From Acanthosepion esculentum (lineage: Eukaryota > Mollusca > Cephalopoda > Sepiida > Sepiidae), in assembly GCA_964036315.1 (NCBI GenBank), contig OZ038485.1, forward strand, positions 96,379,075-96,443,074: 64,000 bases of DNA, read 5' to 3'. Positions within the stretch are counted from its first letter, which is position 1. Each line of letters begins with the position of its first letter. The notes beneath the pieces were generated by a model, which saw only the letters and a list, made by a program, of their open reading frames with translations, was not told the origin of the DNA and made no database searches. The position numbers were made by a program, and so were the translations under genes. Positions 42,456-55,690 of the stretch are shown here, one piece after another.

Positions 42456-43755
42456 GATTCACATAGAGAGCTCAATGTTTTATTTAAACAGGGCATATAA
42501 ATTACATACAATAGGAATTAAGATTACTCCACGGTTATGATCATTTCACCTGACCAATTAGGATTGATTTTTAAGGATTTTCAAACCAATTAGGTTAATA
42601 AGAAAAACTAAAATGAAACTGGCTTAAAACAAAGTTTAAAAGCCAGGCAGAAGCAAAGAAAAGAAAAACGGAAAAAAAGGAAGAAAGAGTAAAAGAAATA
42701 GTGAAAAGACAAGATAGGAAGGGGAAGAAAGGGAGAAAGAAGAAAGTAGAGAGAAGGTAGTAATGTCTAGACATGGAAATGGTATGTGGAGATAGATACA
42801 TGTAGACTGACCTGATTTAAATTAGAATATTCACCCCAGTTTCAATCAATGAAACAGAAGTGGAAAATTATTTTTTAAATCTTATATTAAAAGATTATTA
42901 TTAATTAAATATTAAGATATATAATTATATATTTATATTAATGTGAAAAAAAACCCCAGAATTATTAATATATTAAACTATTAAGTAACATATAATTATT
43001 TAATTATTTTCTTTTTAGGAAATGTATCATTTAATATTCTTCATTTCAAATAAAAAGAACATATATTAACATATACTAAACTATTACTATCTAAAAGGAA
43101 ATAAAAACTTCCGAGAAGTTTTTATTTATTTTATATAACAAACCAATAACAGAGGAAGAGTAAATGAAAAGGAAAAATTTACACTTAAAATTAGAAAAAT
43201 TATGTGTATGGAGCACAGTGCGTATAAAATAGTTAAGAAAAATATTATAGTTGGGTTAATTATTAAAAGAAATATATAAATATATAAATAAAAATACTAA
43301 CTGTTAAATAAAAAAAGGAAGCAATATAAAGAGAGATATAATAATTTAATATAAATAATATATATATATAATTATTATATTACATGAATTATTATATCAT
43401 TATTAAATAACAAATTTTTAAAAGGATTATTTATGAAATTAAAGCAAGAAATACATTGCCAATTAAGTATGTCTCCAGCTTAAAAGAGCAGACTCAGATC
43501 TACGCAGCCCGACCAGACACATTAATTTTATTTCAGTCTATTGTTACTTATTTTCTTTTTTTTGTCATTCTTTCTTTTTTACTTTCTTTCTTATGAACAA
43601 TATCAACGAAATGTACTTAGGTCAATATTTTGAGGCACGGAGTTTAAAGAATTTATTTTGGATAGAGCTGAAGTAAAGAATGAAAACTACATCACTACGA
43701 AATATTTGACTTGCTCGGGATGAGCCCCACAAGCCCGACTCACGCAGTCTCAAAT
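42456..43755. other. Unassigned very AT-rich sequence
   Basis: No gene, SINE or transposon motif recognised over 1.3 kb. Confidence 0.45.
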
Positions 43756-43756
43756 G

Positions 43757-43758
<2 letters not shown>

Positions 43759-43803
<45 letters not shown>
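43759..43803. repeat. (TA)n microsatellite
   Basis: Directly adjoins the mariner remnant that follows. Confidence 0.95.
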
Positions 43804-43806
<3 letters not shown>

Positions 43807-44300
43807 TTGCGACCTCATTTTAACAGACATTTTTATCAAAAGTACACAAAAATATCTTGAAATAGTAAAGAGTATATATACTCAATAAAATCGCCATTTG
43901 CTTCAACCACAGCCTCCAGACGATTTCGGAATCTCCCGCATTTCTTCTGAATGGTTTACTTGTTGAAGTTGGTGAATGCTGCCATAATACTTGCCTTACG
44001 TTCATCGTTGGTGTTAAAGTAGTTTTGTTGGTCTCTAAGTCAACTGCGCCTCACACAAAACAATCAAGGGGGTAGCGGTCTGGGGATTATGGTGGCCAGA
44101 TGTAAAGGGTGATGTGGTCGCAGAAAATATCTGACACCCATGACTAGGTTCTTCATCTTGTGTGGCACTGTGTAGAGTTTTGTTACCAGCCATAGGGTCT
44201 TCCAGCAGCCACCATTTTGACCCAGGGCAGCAGTACCTCCTCAAGGAACTTGATGTAGGCCTCTGTGTTGAGTCTGAGACCCTCACCAAATTTCAAACGA
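43804..44300 (-). mobile_element. Mariner-type transposase remnant, copy 1
   Basis: Minus strand frames give 'EGLRLNTEAYIKFLEEVLLP', 'WVKMVAAGRPYGW', '..DHITLYIWPP*SPDRYPLD', then 'RRNAGDSEIVWRLWLKQMAI'. This matches the C-terminal half of a mariner transposase (..AYI..L......GRP...QQDSAP..., ..WPP.SPDLNPLDY). The catalytic QQDSAP region is shifted and mutated. Copy 2 is at 54943-55496. Confidence 0.7.
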
Positions 44301-45182
44301 TTTTCTCCAGATTTGCCACGATCATTAGTCATGACACAACAATTGTTTTGATTAATTGTTTTTAAGGTCATTCCGTTAATCACGAAAAATCCACGATTGA
44401 CTGCGTAAAATTCGATTTTTTGCCATTGACTTCCGCAGTTTCCAACAGATTCGCTCCAAATTTCGCACGGTCATTACTTATGCTTCACGGAATTACATTT
44501 TTATCAAGGCAATTGACTTTAAGTTTGCGATTTATTTGCATAAGCTAATTAAACTTCTGCTATTTGATTAAACTGATTAAACTTCGTTCCAAATTTGCCA
44601 AGAATATTACCCAGGCTTAAGGGATTACTTTACATTAACGATTTGTCAAGTTTATTCTTTTTAAATTTGCTATACATTCGATTAGACTAATTAAACTTCG
44701 GCTATTTAATTAAACTGATTAAACCTTACTCTGCCAATGGTTTGTTAACACGGGCTGAACTGAGAGCATGACCTTTGACATGTGGAGTTAAAAATTTAAT
44801 GACCCCCTCTACTTTCAGCGTCTTATTTGGTGTAAATTACTGCTTTCACCAATTTTTACTCTCTACCCACTTATTACTGACCATGATCATTATGACCCCC
44901 TTTTCACCACCATGTTCTCTAATACGTTTTGCTCATTGTCTGATAATAAGGGGATAATTGGAAACACAACCTTTGACCTGTGCGTGTAAACACTAACAAT
45001 GCCTCCCTTCAATCCCTTAATTCGTGTGAACGTCTGCTTATAACACGTTCTTAGTGTTAACTCTCTTACTACCTCTATGCACATGGCCTGACAATAAGGG
45101 CAGAACTGCGAGTATGAACTTTGACCTATTCTCGTGAACACGAACTGCGAACATGAACTTTGACCTATTCTCGTGAACACGA
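44290..45182. repeat. Degenerate tandem repeats
   Basis: 44290-44740 holds three diverged units of roughly 140 bp (tccaaatttgccacgatcat, tccaaatttcgcacggtcat and tccaaatttgccaagaatat mark the starts). 44750-45182 holds another set marked by 'acctttgaca/cctg', including an exact 41-bp duplication ending 'ctattctcgtgaacacga'. Confidence 0.6.
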
Positions 45183-45229
45183 TTAATTAATTAATTAATT
45201 CTGTCAATTCTTTGACAAAATTTCATTGG

Positions 45230-45560
45230 TTCAGACCCTTCTATACCTTCAAGTACATCTCGGTCTCACCCTTTCACTGTCGAAACAGTTAAATGTAGCC
45301 GTCTCTTCTACTCCAATAGCTTCATGTCTCGCACCTCCCGTCTGTGGAAATCCCTTCCTATTACTTGTTTCCCTGATAGCTATAATCCCCAACTATTCAA
45401 ATGTGATGTCAGTCGACATCTCCAGATGCCTTGATCTATTTCCCATCCTTCTCTTCATCCTTTCTTCTATCACGCCTCTTTTTCTCGTCCCCACTCTCTG
45501 TAACCCCTTGCGTGCTATAGGCATCCCGCCTTGCTTGGGGTGAAATGCTTAAAAAAAGAA
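45230..45560 (+). mobile_element. LINE 3' end, copy 2
   Basis: Reads 'VETVKCSRLFYSNSFMSRTS', 'RLWKSLPITCFPDSYN' and 'FKCDVSRHLQMP', then the conserved tail 'cttgcttggggtgaaatgct' and an A-rich end. Same family as 23262-23720. Confidence 0.75.
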
Positions 45561-45564
45561 GAAG

Positions 45565-45960
45565 AAAGAACATTTACTTAGAATCAGGAAAAGACACTTG
45601 AAAATTCTTAACCAATATGAGGAAGGAGGTCTTGGAAAACATAACACGCAGAGCATATTGAGGGTGCGACAGATGGGGGAAGGCCGAAACATGTGTGAAT
45701 GATTGAGGAACGGAGGGCGGAAGGTTTAGTAATGTTAGAAGAACTCCTTAGAACTACACGAGAACAGGAAAAGACACTTGAAAATTCTTGAACACAATGA
45801 GGAAGGAGGTCTTGGAAAACTTAACACACGCAGGGCCTATTGAGGGTGCGACAGATAGAAAGTTGTGGAGACTTATGATCGCCCATGTCCTGAAGCGACA
45901 CGGCACATAGAGGAAGATCAGTTTAAAAGTTTGGCTTGAAGTTGTATCATCAATTGGTAC
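45565..45960 (+). mobile_element. LINE RT C-terminal fragments, duplicated
   Basis: 45770-45910 reads 'LNTMRKEVLENLTHAGPIEG', 'ATDRKLWRLMIAHVLKRHGT' and stops. This is the C-terminus of the '..GHIMRKEGLENL..' LINE. A shorter direct copy of its first part lies at 45585-45665. Confidence 0.65.
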
Positions 45961-45999
45961 TTTCAGCATCTAAGAAGATTACTACGAGCTACTTTCCGA

Positions 46000-46365
46000 C
46001 GAGCTACCTTCACTGGTTCCTAAACTGCATGAATTTAAATGTGCTACTAGGTTAGCATCTCATTATTAAATCTTTCACTGTCGAAACGGTTAAATGTAGC
46101 CGTCTCTTCTACTCCAATAGCTTCATATCTCGCACTTCCTGTCTGTGGAACTCTCTCCTTCTTACTTGCTTCCCTGATAGCTATAATCTTCAATTATTAA
46201 AATGATATGTCAGTCAACATCTCCAGATGTCTTGATCTATTTCCCACCCTTCTCTTAATCCTTTCCTCCTTCACGCCTCTTTATTCTCGCTCCCACTTTC
46301 TGTAACCCCTTGCATGCTCGTGGCATCCCGCCTTGCTTGGGGTGAAATGCTTAAAAAAAAGTCAT
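46000..46365 (+). mobile_element. LINE 3' end, copy 3
   Basis: Contains 'VETVKCSRLFYSNSFISRTS' and the 3' tail 'cttgcttggggtgaaatgct'. It joins the Helitron helicase remnant at its A-rich end. A few more substitutions than copy 2. Confidence 0.7.
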
Positions 46366-48020
46366 ACTACATTTGGGAAGAAAAAAGATGGACCCGAAGA
46401 TTGGTAGAAGAAACTGTTAATGGACATCCAAGGATCAAGTTTGACTTTTGCTTTGGCAGAGTATATAGGGTTCATTCACCCCAGCCGACAAGAGTGCTTC
46501 TACCTTCGGCTTCTATTACATGAGGTAAAGGGTCCACAGGCTTAAAAAGATTTAATGGACACGCTTGCGGCACGCACCGCGATGCCTGCTTCAAACATGG
46601 TCTACTGGAAGATGTTACTCAGTGGGATGCAACTTATGCGGAGGCTTCTGCAATGCGAACAGCAAGAATTTTCCGACAAATCTTTGCTGTGTTATTGCAC
46701 ACGTGTGATCTCAGTAATTCTGTGTCTTTATAGGACAAATACAAAGAGGATCTTTCTGAAGACTTCAAATACTAATGGGCAACTAATGCTTCGAGGCTGA
46801 GACACAGGATTCAGTGACGAATTTTTTAAGTGAGGGCTTCTTGACATCGAAGATAGGATTGTTTCTATGGGCGGAAATTCATTACAAACTTACGGCCTGC
46901 CTCAAATTCGGCGAATGAATTAAAATACTATTCCAACAGGCATAATTCAAGAGACTTCCTCGTGAACAGTATGTCAGAGAAAACGAACCAAAGTTGCTTA
47001 AGGACCAGCTTGCAATACCGTTTTCGATTACGTTCGCCTTCGGAAAGGTGGATTGTCCTTGGAAGCACCTGGAAGGAAAGGTAAAAACTTCGTCACGAAT
47101 CTTCTCCTCGCAAAAGTACGGAAAAAGAAGAGATTCACATTGGCTGTGGATTCCTCTGGAATTGGTGCAGCCCTTCTGCCCAGCGGTAGGACAGCGCATT
47201 CCGCCTTTAAGCTGCCAATTAATTTGACTTCGTCTGATTCACTGACCTGTAACATCAGAAAGGGTTCGGATATAGCTGGCGCCCTGAAAGGGTGTGATTT
47301 CATTGTATGTGCACGATGCCCCACAAAGGAGATCTCGAGGTGTAGGATAGGGATTGTCGGAGGAGTAACTGTCCTTCTATCAGGTGATTTCAGGCAAACT
47401 CTCTCCGTTGTTCTCAAAGCTACAAGAGCGGGCGCTGTGAAAGAATGTATTAAGTCCTCATGTGTGGCAACAGCTGAAAATTTTGCCTCTTAAAACTAAT
47501 ATGGTGGCTGAACTGTTCGGGGACAAAATACCAGAGCAATTTTCAAAGGACCTTTTAGCGGTCGGTGACGGCAACGTACCATCGTATGAAGCTGGAGAGA
47601 TCCCAGTTTCACAACTATGCTCCGTTGTAAATACTGTTCACGACCTCAAAGTTGCTGTCTTTCTAGATCTGGCTAACAATTTTGGAAACCCCAGTTGATT
47701 GGGCGAGAGGGCAATATTGGTTCCTAAAAACACCAGTGTTGCAAAAAAATCAATGAAGAAATGTTGAAATGCCTATCATGAAACTTTCAAACCTACAAGT
47801 CAGTTGGCACCGTTGTCGATCCACAAGAAGTGGTTCATTATACAGTAGATTTGATAAACTCTTTGAACCCCTCAGGACTACCGCCCCAGACAATGTGCCT
47901 CAAAATCGGAGCCTCAGTAATGCTCCTGAGGAACCTGGAACCGCCAAGGCTCTGCAATGGAACCCGCCGAGTGATTGAGAAACTGCATATCCAAGATTAC
48001 AGCAACTGGTATTACTAATC
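46350..48020 (+). pseudogene. Helitron RepHel helicase (PIF1-type), broken
   Basis: Autonomous Helitrons encode a Rep-helicase fusion; only the helicase half and the region before it remain. Frames in order: 'YYIWEEKRWTRRLVEE', 'GLLEDVTQWDATYAEASAMR', a block at 46860-46990 ('SMGGNSLQTYGLPQIRR'), then 47053-47493 with 'AVDSSGIGAALLPSGRTAHS' and 'GGVTVLLSGDFRQTLSVVL', and finally 'RNLEPPRLCNGTR' near 47960. Walker A is destroyed (GRKGKNF for GTGKT) and Walker B (WDE) is lost. Several shifts and stops are present. No Helitron termini are seen next to it. Confidence 0.8.
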
Positions 48021-48035
48021 CTATATAGTTACTTA

Positions 48036-48102
48036 CCAGGATCGACGTTGCTAACTTCGGTGGTCGTACGAGAACCGGGTTTTTAATGATATGGTCATAA
48101 AA
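48036..48102 (-). repeat. 5S rRNA-like SINE head fragment (antisense)
   Basis: The reverse complement reads 'gaccatatcatt', then 'ggttctcgtacgaccaccga' and 'gttagcaacgtcgatcctgg', the 5' half of 5S rRNA. The tRNA-like part is missing. Confidence 0.6.
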
Positions 48103-48116
48103 CTAAAGGTAGAAAG

Positions 48117-48117
<1 letters not shown>

Positions 48118-48161
<44 letters not shown>

Positions 48162-48270
48162 ACGAGTGTGTGTGTGTGAGAGTGAGAAAGAGAGAGAGAG
48201 GTAGAGAGAAAGAAAGAAAATGAAAAGTAACTAACCAAACCAAGCCAGGATTCCTCGCAGAGAATGAATG

Positions 48271-48339
<69 letters not shown>

Positions 48340-48340
48340 T
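48118..48340. repeat. (GA)n and (TA)n arrays
   Basis: (GA)n with a few GTGT units at 48118-48215 and (TA)n at 48274-48338. Confidence 0.9.
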
Positions 48341-49140
48341 GGAAGCAACACTCTTTCTATCCCTAGCAGTTTAGCTGACATTCAAGGACGCGTCATTAGA
48401 TTTCAATAAGGGTATATAGGGAGAAAGAAAACTGACTTAATTTCGTTAAGAATAAAAAATATGATAGAATTACCGTTAATAAAATAACTGCAAAAATAAA
48501 TAAATGTGAGAAAATATGGCGAAGAAAACCTTTACGCAAAATAAGCAAAATAAACAAAAGTCAAAAACGTAAAGCCCCCAAAATGCTGCTTCATTTTCGA
48601 TGTGACCGAGAAAAATTCGTTTAACCGAGAAAATGCTCGATATATCATAATACATATCGTTTTTTTAGAGGGTAATCCTAATACATTTTAGATGGATAAT
48701 CCTTATACATTTTTATCCAAAAACATTAATAAGAAAACGATATTGCTGCGCTCGAAAACTGACAATAAAGAAACGCCAAGCGCTAATGTCAGGCGTGACA
48801 GATATTTCGTCACCAGCGCCAATTCGTTTCATTTTAAAGCTACGATTAGAAACCTTTTCACAGATACAAACGATTAGATTACGGATATTAAACATTTTTA
48901 GTACATATTAAAACAGTTAATTGGCTTTTAAACTGTCACTGGTCGAATGATATTAAAAGCTATCAGTTACTTCCACTTTTTATTGACATTATATTTTGTT
49001 TTTCTGTGTTAATATGAGTAAGTGTACTTTTTGGTGGCAGAAATAACAAAGGCAGTTCGTTTCTCGGTCATCGATGAAGGCAAAACTGTTTTGAAAAAAA
49101 TAAACCTTGCTACACTGAGAAATGAAGTCAAGAGTAATGT
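48341..49140. other. Unassigned AT-rich sequence
   Basis: No gene or repeat recognised. Short open frames at 48692-48895 overlap on both strands and show no known motif. Confidence 0.4.
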
Positions 49141-49149
49141 CGCTTTTCT

Positions 49150-49600
49150 TGTTCTTGTTCTTGTTCTTCTTCTTTATGTGCCGTGTTTTTTCAGGACGCA
49201 TGTGATCATGACTCTCCACAATTTCCTGTCCTTTTTAGCTCGTAATAAATTTTGTATCTTTGTTATTTCTCCTAAACCTTGTTCCACCATCCATTTAGAC
49301 AAGCTCCTTGAGTATGTTATGCGTTGTTTTTCTCTACCCTTCTTGCCTTCAGTCAGTCCTGTGAGTATCAGATTTTCCAAACCTTTTTTCCTCATTATGT
49401 GCCCTAAAAAGTTTGAACTGTAACTCCCTGATGTTAAGTATGAGTGTCCTTTTGCTTCCATTTACTCTAAAACTTCATCATTGCTCACATGTTCGGTCCA
49501 TGGTATTCTCAGCAGCCACATTTCTGTTGCTTCAAGTGTCTTCTTCACCTGGGCGGATATCGTTCAGTAATTACTGCTATATAGGGAGGAGGTTGGCATT
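49150..49600 (-). mobile_element. LINE RT C-terminus
   Basis: The minus frame 49461-49174 reads 'NFLGHIMRKKGLENLILTGL', 'REKQRITYSRSLSKWMVEQG' and '..KDRKLWRVMITCVLKKHGT', then stops. Upstream 'LLRIPWTEHVSNDEVLE' is in the same direction with a stop after it. This is the most intact C-terminus of this LINE family in the window. Confidence 0.75.
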
Positions 49601-49813
49601 ACATAACAGTTCAGTGGTCTTTTCTTTGTTTATTATGATGTAACCCGTATAAGGTGGGATATCGGGTACTAACGAGAGCCTGAGCACACACGAAAAAACA
49701 AAAACAGCAAATCTAAAAACTCAGAAATATTTATTAAACGTTATATTTATCTTGTCTAGAAGACAATCATAAATAATGTACATTACAATACGTAGACCTT
49801 ACTAAACCTTAGT

Positions 49814-50720
<907 letters not shown>

Positions 50721-50779
50721 AAATTATTCTATTCTACCTCCATCCATCAAACCAAATATCATCAAAAATTATTTCTTGC

Positions 50780-52095
50780 CTGCACAGCTAAAGTCCCTTT
50801 CTACGACCACAATGGCAATATCTACACCTAAACTGATGGTGTTAGTATTGGAAATACTCTCAGCTCCTGGTTCTCCAACTGCAACATGTTCCACGTAGAA
50901 AACACGATATTAAACAACTCACTAAACCCAAAATATATGTCCGCTATGTAAACAATATTTTTATTCTAGCGAAAAACAAAGAAGAAATTGATAATCTGAA
51001 AACCGCACTCGGAAAAAAAATCTCTGTCCTTAACTTCCTATGAACTGAGTCAAAAAATAATCTCACATTCTCAGACATTTTCGTAGAATTCATTAATAAC
51101 ACATTCATCGATTTATTATATAAAAACCATTAGCTTGACGCCTTAATTTTAAGAGCAAATGCCCTCTTTTATACAAAAAATAGCAGTTATCAAAAATTTC
51201 TTAAAGAGAGCATACGAAAATTCATCAACTCATTCACTTTTCATTAAAGAACGCAGTATTGTAAAACAGGCACTAGTTAATAATGGTTTTCCTAACTACC
51301 TCGTCGACCCCCACTAACTAATAACGATACTGAACACCCAGATAAAATAATTAAAGTTAACATCTTCTACAAAAGACAAATATATGTCAACTAAAAGCAA
51401 GACGAATTTTCTCTTAGAAATATCATGAAAATATACAAACCTAGTCGACCTGAACAAGAAAAATTAAATTATGTATTACAAAATCCTTATCATCAAAAAA
51501 CACACCCGCAAAATTCAAACTTCATACAACCAGCATTATTTACGAGTTCAAATGCTCCTTAAGAAACTGTTACTGATCAAACGAAGCTCAGAAATAATTA
51601 CATTGGTCACACTACTACATGCCTATCTAAACGACTTTTGTTACACCTACCCTACCTTAGCTCTATTAAGACTCATTTAAACCCGCACAAAACCCTACTA
51701 GGCTCCATCCGAAACATACTAATAGGACATACAAATAAAATAGCCTCATCCACATGCAAAAAGGATTAAAAAGTAATGGAAGCCCTAATAATAAAAAAGG
51801 AAAAGCCAACGCTCAAAAACATTAACTATGAACACAGCCACAATATGATAACCGTATTCGGAAAATAAGACATTCCGGAAACTTTAGACACATACATAAG
51901 AAACACACATATTTAGTTAAAAAAATAAAAATAAAAAATGAAACTCGGCTTTGATGATGTCTAAACGAATAGCGCTCGGAAATGCAAAACTTATGGACAG
52001 ATTTTACACATTTTGTGTCCAGAAAAAAACACTTGTACGAACACAAGAAAAATTAAATAAAAAGCTTAATCGCAGTACCTTGTCAGACGTCTTTA
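50780..52095 (+). mobile_element. Penelope-like element with RT and GIY-YIG remnants
   Basis: In order: RT palm 'PKIYVRYVNNIFILAKNKEE' (50930-50990), where the catalytic YVDD has become YVNN; 'NNLTFSDIFVEFINNTFID' (RT motif D/E area); '..HSLFIKERSIVKQALVNNG'; 'NYIGHTTTCLSKRL' (51594-51635), the GIY-YIG endonuclease signature (usually Y-x-G-H/S); and 'EALIIKKEKPTLKN', its C-terminal Glu region. Frameshifts and stops throughout; 5'-truncated. The tail 'tttgatgatgtctaaacgaa' may be a worn hammerhead. (CA)n follows. Confidence 0.75.
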
Positions 52096-52097
52096 TG

Positions 52098-52099
<2 letters not shown>

Positions 52100-52134
<35 letters not shown>

Positions 52135-52189
52135 TATATATATACGTTACCACGTCTACAAAACTCTTGAGTCGGGATGCTGACACACT

Positions 52190-52283
<94 letters not shown>

Positions 52284-52562
52284 TTTTTGCCGTGCCTTTA
52301 AAACTCAGTAAATTTTAAAATAAGTTACTCCAAAATTCGCTTGAGGATGAAATGGAACTAATGTTTTTAATTTAATTACAAAATTAAATTCGAAGCTTTT
52401 CGCTTCCATTTTTGAAACATGGTTATTACTGTGTAGCGAAAAAAACATATTTTAAATCAGTTAATTTATAATATTAATGCTCTGTAAATTTACATTGAGC
52501 ACTATTTTGTAAAAATAAAAAAAAATATCTATAAGAAGACCGGATTATATATCTTACTGTTC

Positions 52563-52644
<82 letters not shown>
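52100..52644. repeat. (CA)n and (TA)n arrays
   Basis: (CA)n 52100-52126; (CA)n-(TA)n 52193-52280; (CA)n-(TA)n 52567-52644. Confidence 0.95.
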
Positions 52645-52647
<3 letters not shown>

Positions 52648-52859
52648 AGGGGAAACAAATATTCGTACACATACAAGAGACCATGGATCTTCGCCCAAAA
52701 GGTTATGCCCCTGATTCTGATGGCGGCACACCACTTGTTAGGTTTGTACATGCTCACACGCGAATGACAGTCTCGATTGCAAGAAATTCATGTGAAGACG
52801 CTCTAGAACTCGATGGTGTTTTCATTCTTTGAGGACGCTTTTTCCTGATTCAAGCCTAC

Positions 52860-53400
52860 TTTTTCTCCTCTCCTTTCCTCGCCCCAGCCCTCGGTGTAAA
52901 TCGTGTCTCCACTATGAGTGATCGTTGACGATGTCTTCACACCTCTCATCAGGGTCCATGTCCCTTTTGTAGACGCACTTGAAGCAAAGATGTGGTTGCC
53001 CTCGTGACCTCTTACCGGTGGCTAATTCCTCGTATAGAAGGACTTTCGGAATCCTCTTATCTGGTATACAATATACAACCGGCGCAGTTGGAGAAGGGCA
53101 TATATACTGCATAACTGGACACGGCTGAGAACTACGGCATTATTGACCCGGTTCGGACCAATTGATGCCCAGAATGCTTCTCAGACAGCGAAGATCAAAG
53201 ACGCTGTGGCGTCGCTCCTGTCTGGTGTAGATCTTCCAAGTCTCGCAGCCGTAGAGCAGCACGTTGACGATGTGTCCTCTTCAGGACGCAGGCCTGTGTG
53301 CACAGTTTTATGAGAGATCGGCGGTTGCACATAAAGCGCATCGCCCTACTGCACGACACCGATGTTATCCAAAGGAAAGCTAGAGATCAATACAGCTTGG
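52860..53400 (-). mobile_element. LINE RT C-terminus (second family)
   Basis: Minus frames read '..VLLYGCETWKIYTRQERRH', 'SVFDLRCLRSILGINW' and 'DKRIPKVLLYEELATGKRSR', then 'GQPHLCFKCVYKRDM'. This is the thumb/C-terminal region common in metazoan LINEs (LLYG.ETW....R....F....LR.ILGI.W; R.PK.LLYGEL..G.R..G.P...). One frameshift near 53130. No catalytic part remains. Confidence 0.75.
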
Positions 53401-54180
53401 CACCGGCGTCGTCGTCGGAGTTGGCATAGGGAAGATGGAACTCGCAAGCCCGAGGGGGTAGTCTATCTAAGTGAAGGAAAACATTCGCTGCCTTGCGCCC
53501 ATACCCAATCATGGGAAATGTTTCGGGAATAAGCCCTGAGGACAAATAATGAGGCGGAGTCCCTAAAACAGTCTGATGTGATGACGCCAGCGCCAAGTTG
53601 TATACGTCAAAGATTACGACAGAGTTTAACATAGATTTGTAACAAAAAACGACAAGCTAATCGTTTTCTATTTCAGGAAAAAAACAATTATACGAATAAA
53701 AGAGTACTTAATGTACCTTCAAAAATAGGAAATACAGAGTAATTTTAATTTTTTTTTCTAAAATGTAGTTAATAAAAACCCAACCCTTACCGCTACTGCA
53801 GTTTTACCTGTAGATCATCAGGTAGTAAAGTCACAACTTTCTACTTTTGCTGACTGTTGATCCACAGAAGAAACCAAAGTAGTAGTGACAATGCTTAAAT
53901 TCTGTATTAACTATACTTAAAAAAAGCCGGAGAATGGGCGAAGGCGGAAAACGGGCGCCTCATAACCAGCTGCTTCCAGTAGATAGAATTGGACAGTCCA
54001 GGAAAGCAGTCCATCTAGGGAAAGGAAAACCCTGATTTTAAACCTCCGCTGCCTTGCGGTCATATCCAAACACGGAAAAGGCTATGGAAGTAAATACAAA
54101 TAGAAAACAGCGAGTGGATCCCCAAAGCGGGTCGCTGTCAATACGGACAACTTCTGGCAACTTCTGCACCCAAGCCGTCC
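53400..54180. repeat. Two copies of a dispersed repeat
   Basis: 53445-53520 and 53990-54085 share 'gaaggaaaac', 'cgctgccttgcg', 'catacccaa' and 'catggga'. They probably belong to the 3' region of the LINE just upstream on the minus strand. Confidence 0.45.
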
Positions 54181-54835
54181 CAAAATGTCATAATCTGTAT
54201 TCACTTGAATCTCGTCGGTTCGGCTGAGAAGGCGCGGGCATGTAGTTCGGGAAACGCACGGCGTCTACATATAGATTTTTTAACCCTTTCACCGCAAGCA
54301 AGCCGATAATGCCATTAGTACGTAAGGGGTTACAGGGAGTGAAAGTGAAAGAGAATGAGAAGACTGAGAATATGAAAAAAAGAACAGGGTTCAAGATGAG
54401 AGTATTTTTGAAGAAAAATCAGAAGGTATTTCCACGGGTGGGAAATGCTAGAAAAAGAAAATGTTAGAGTAAAAGTGGTGAATGCATTTAGTAAGTTCAA
54501 CAGGAAAAATTGGTGGGACCTAGTTACTAATCAAGTACCACGCTTCGTTTAGTCACGTAGTCGGGGTACCAAGGACAACATCTCGTCAGAGTAGTTGCCA
54601 TGAAAATATTTGTAGAAAAGACAGAGAGAAGTCACGTAATGTCGGTGAGAAAGAAATTGAAGTCCAGATCCCTGGTCTGGATCGATTACATTACAGTTCC
54701 ACCAATGCTCAGGTTTGCACCCTCGAGAGGTCTTTCCACTTCCACCATCAAAGGACTGAATTTTGACCAAACAGGGACCTACCTTCATCTCGCGAGATAA
54801 ATGGATGCCTACTATATTAAAAAAAATGTTTATAT

Positions 54836-54942
<107 letters not shown>

Positions 54943-55496
54943 GTGTGTGATGGATAAATTCATTCATTTTCCCACAGGGACGGACTCAACACAGAGGCCT
55001 ACACTGAGTACTTGGAAGAGATAATGCTGCCCTGGGTCAAGAGGGTGGCTGCTGGAAGACCCTATGTCTGTCAACAGGACTCTGCACCATACCATATAAG
55101 CAAGCGAACCCAGTCATGGCTGTTAGAAAATTTCTGCGACCACATCACCCCTTACATTTGACCACCTACCTTCACAGACTGCAACCTCTTGATTATTATG
55201 CGTGAGGGGCAGTTGAGCGAGAAATTAACAAAACACCTTGTAACACCAAAGATAAATTAAAGGCAAGAATTATGGCAGCATTCACCAACTTAAACAAGAA
55301 GAGCACCCAGAAGAGACGCCGTGGTTAAAGCCAATGGCGATTTTATTGAATAAATTTATATTTAATTTTTAATTAAATTTATGTTTGAATTATATTTTTA
55401 TGAAGTTTTCGTAAATATATCTGTTAAAATGAGATGACAGTGTTATTTTCATTTTTGCATAATTTAGACGACAATTTATCTATCACACCCTGTAGT
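54943..55496 (+). mobile_element. Internally deleted mariner, copy 2
   Basis: Left end 'tagtgtgtgatggataaatt' and right end (reverse complement) 'tacagggtgtgatagataaa' are matching terminal inverted repeats. Inside, 'NTEAYTEYLEEIMLPWVKRV', 'AAGRPYVCQQDSAPYHISKR' and 'TQSWLLENFCDHITPYI' give the C-terminal transposase half, with the catalytic Asp of QQDSAP intact. A stop replaces the next residue before PP, and the last block is degenerate. The N-terminal half is missing. Confidence 0.75.
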
Positions 55497-55690
55497 TCTC
55501 ATCATCCAAATGTAGTTTCCATCAAGCTTACACTCTAGGATTTTAGTTAATGCCCAAGCAGTGGCACCATACATTAAAATCGCATCTACAGTGCTGCGAA
55601 AGAATCTCCGTTTGAGATTTTCTGGTAGTTTCCAAGTAATTTTTGTATGTTTATCAACTTTATTATGCAAAAAAAAGTACTCTTACATTT
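55497..55690 (-). mobile_element. LINE RT fragment interrupted by mariner
   Basis: Minus frame 'WKLPENLKRRFFRSTVDAIL', 'MYGATAWALTKILECKLDGN', 'YIWMMRTT' stops being LINE-like exactly at the mariner end (55496). The mariner therefore inserted into this LINE, or the junction is a later deletion. Confidence 0.65.
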
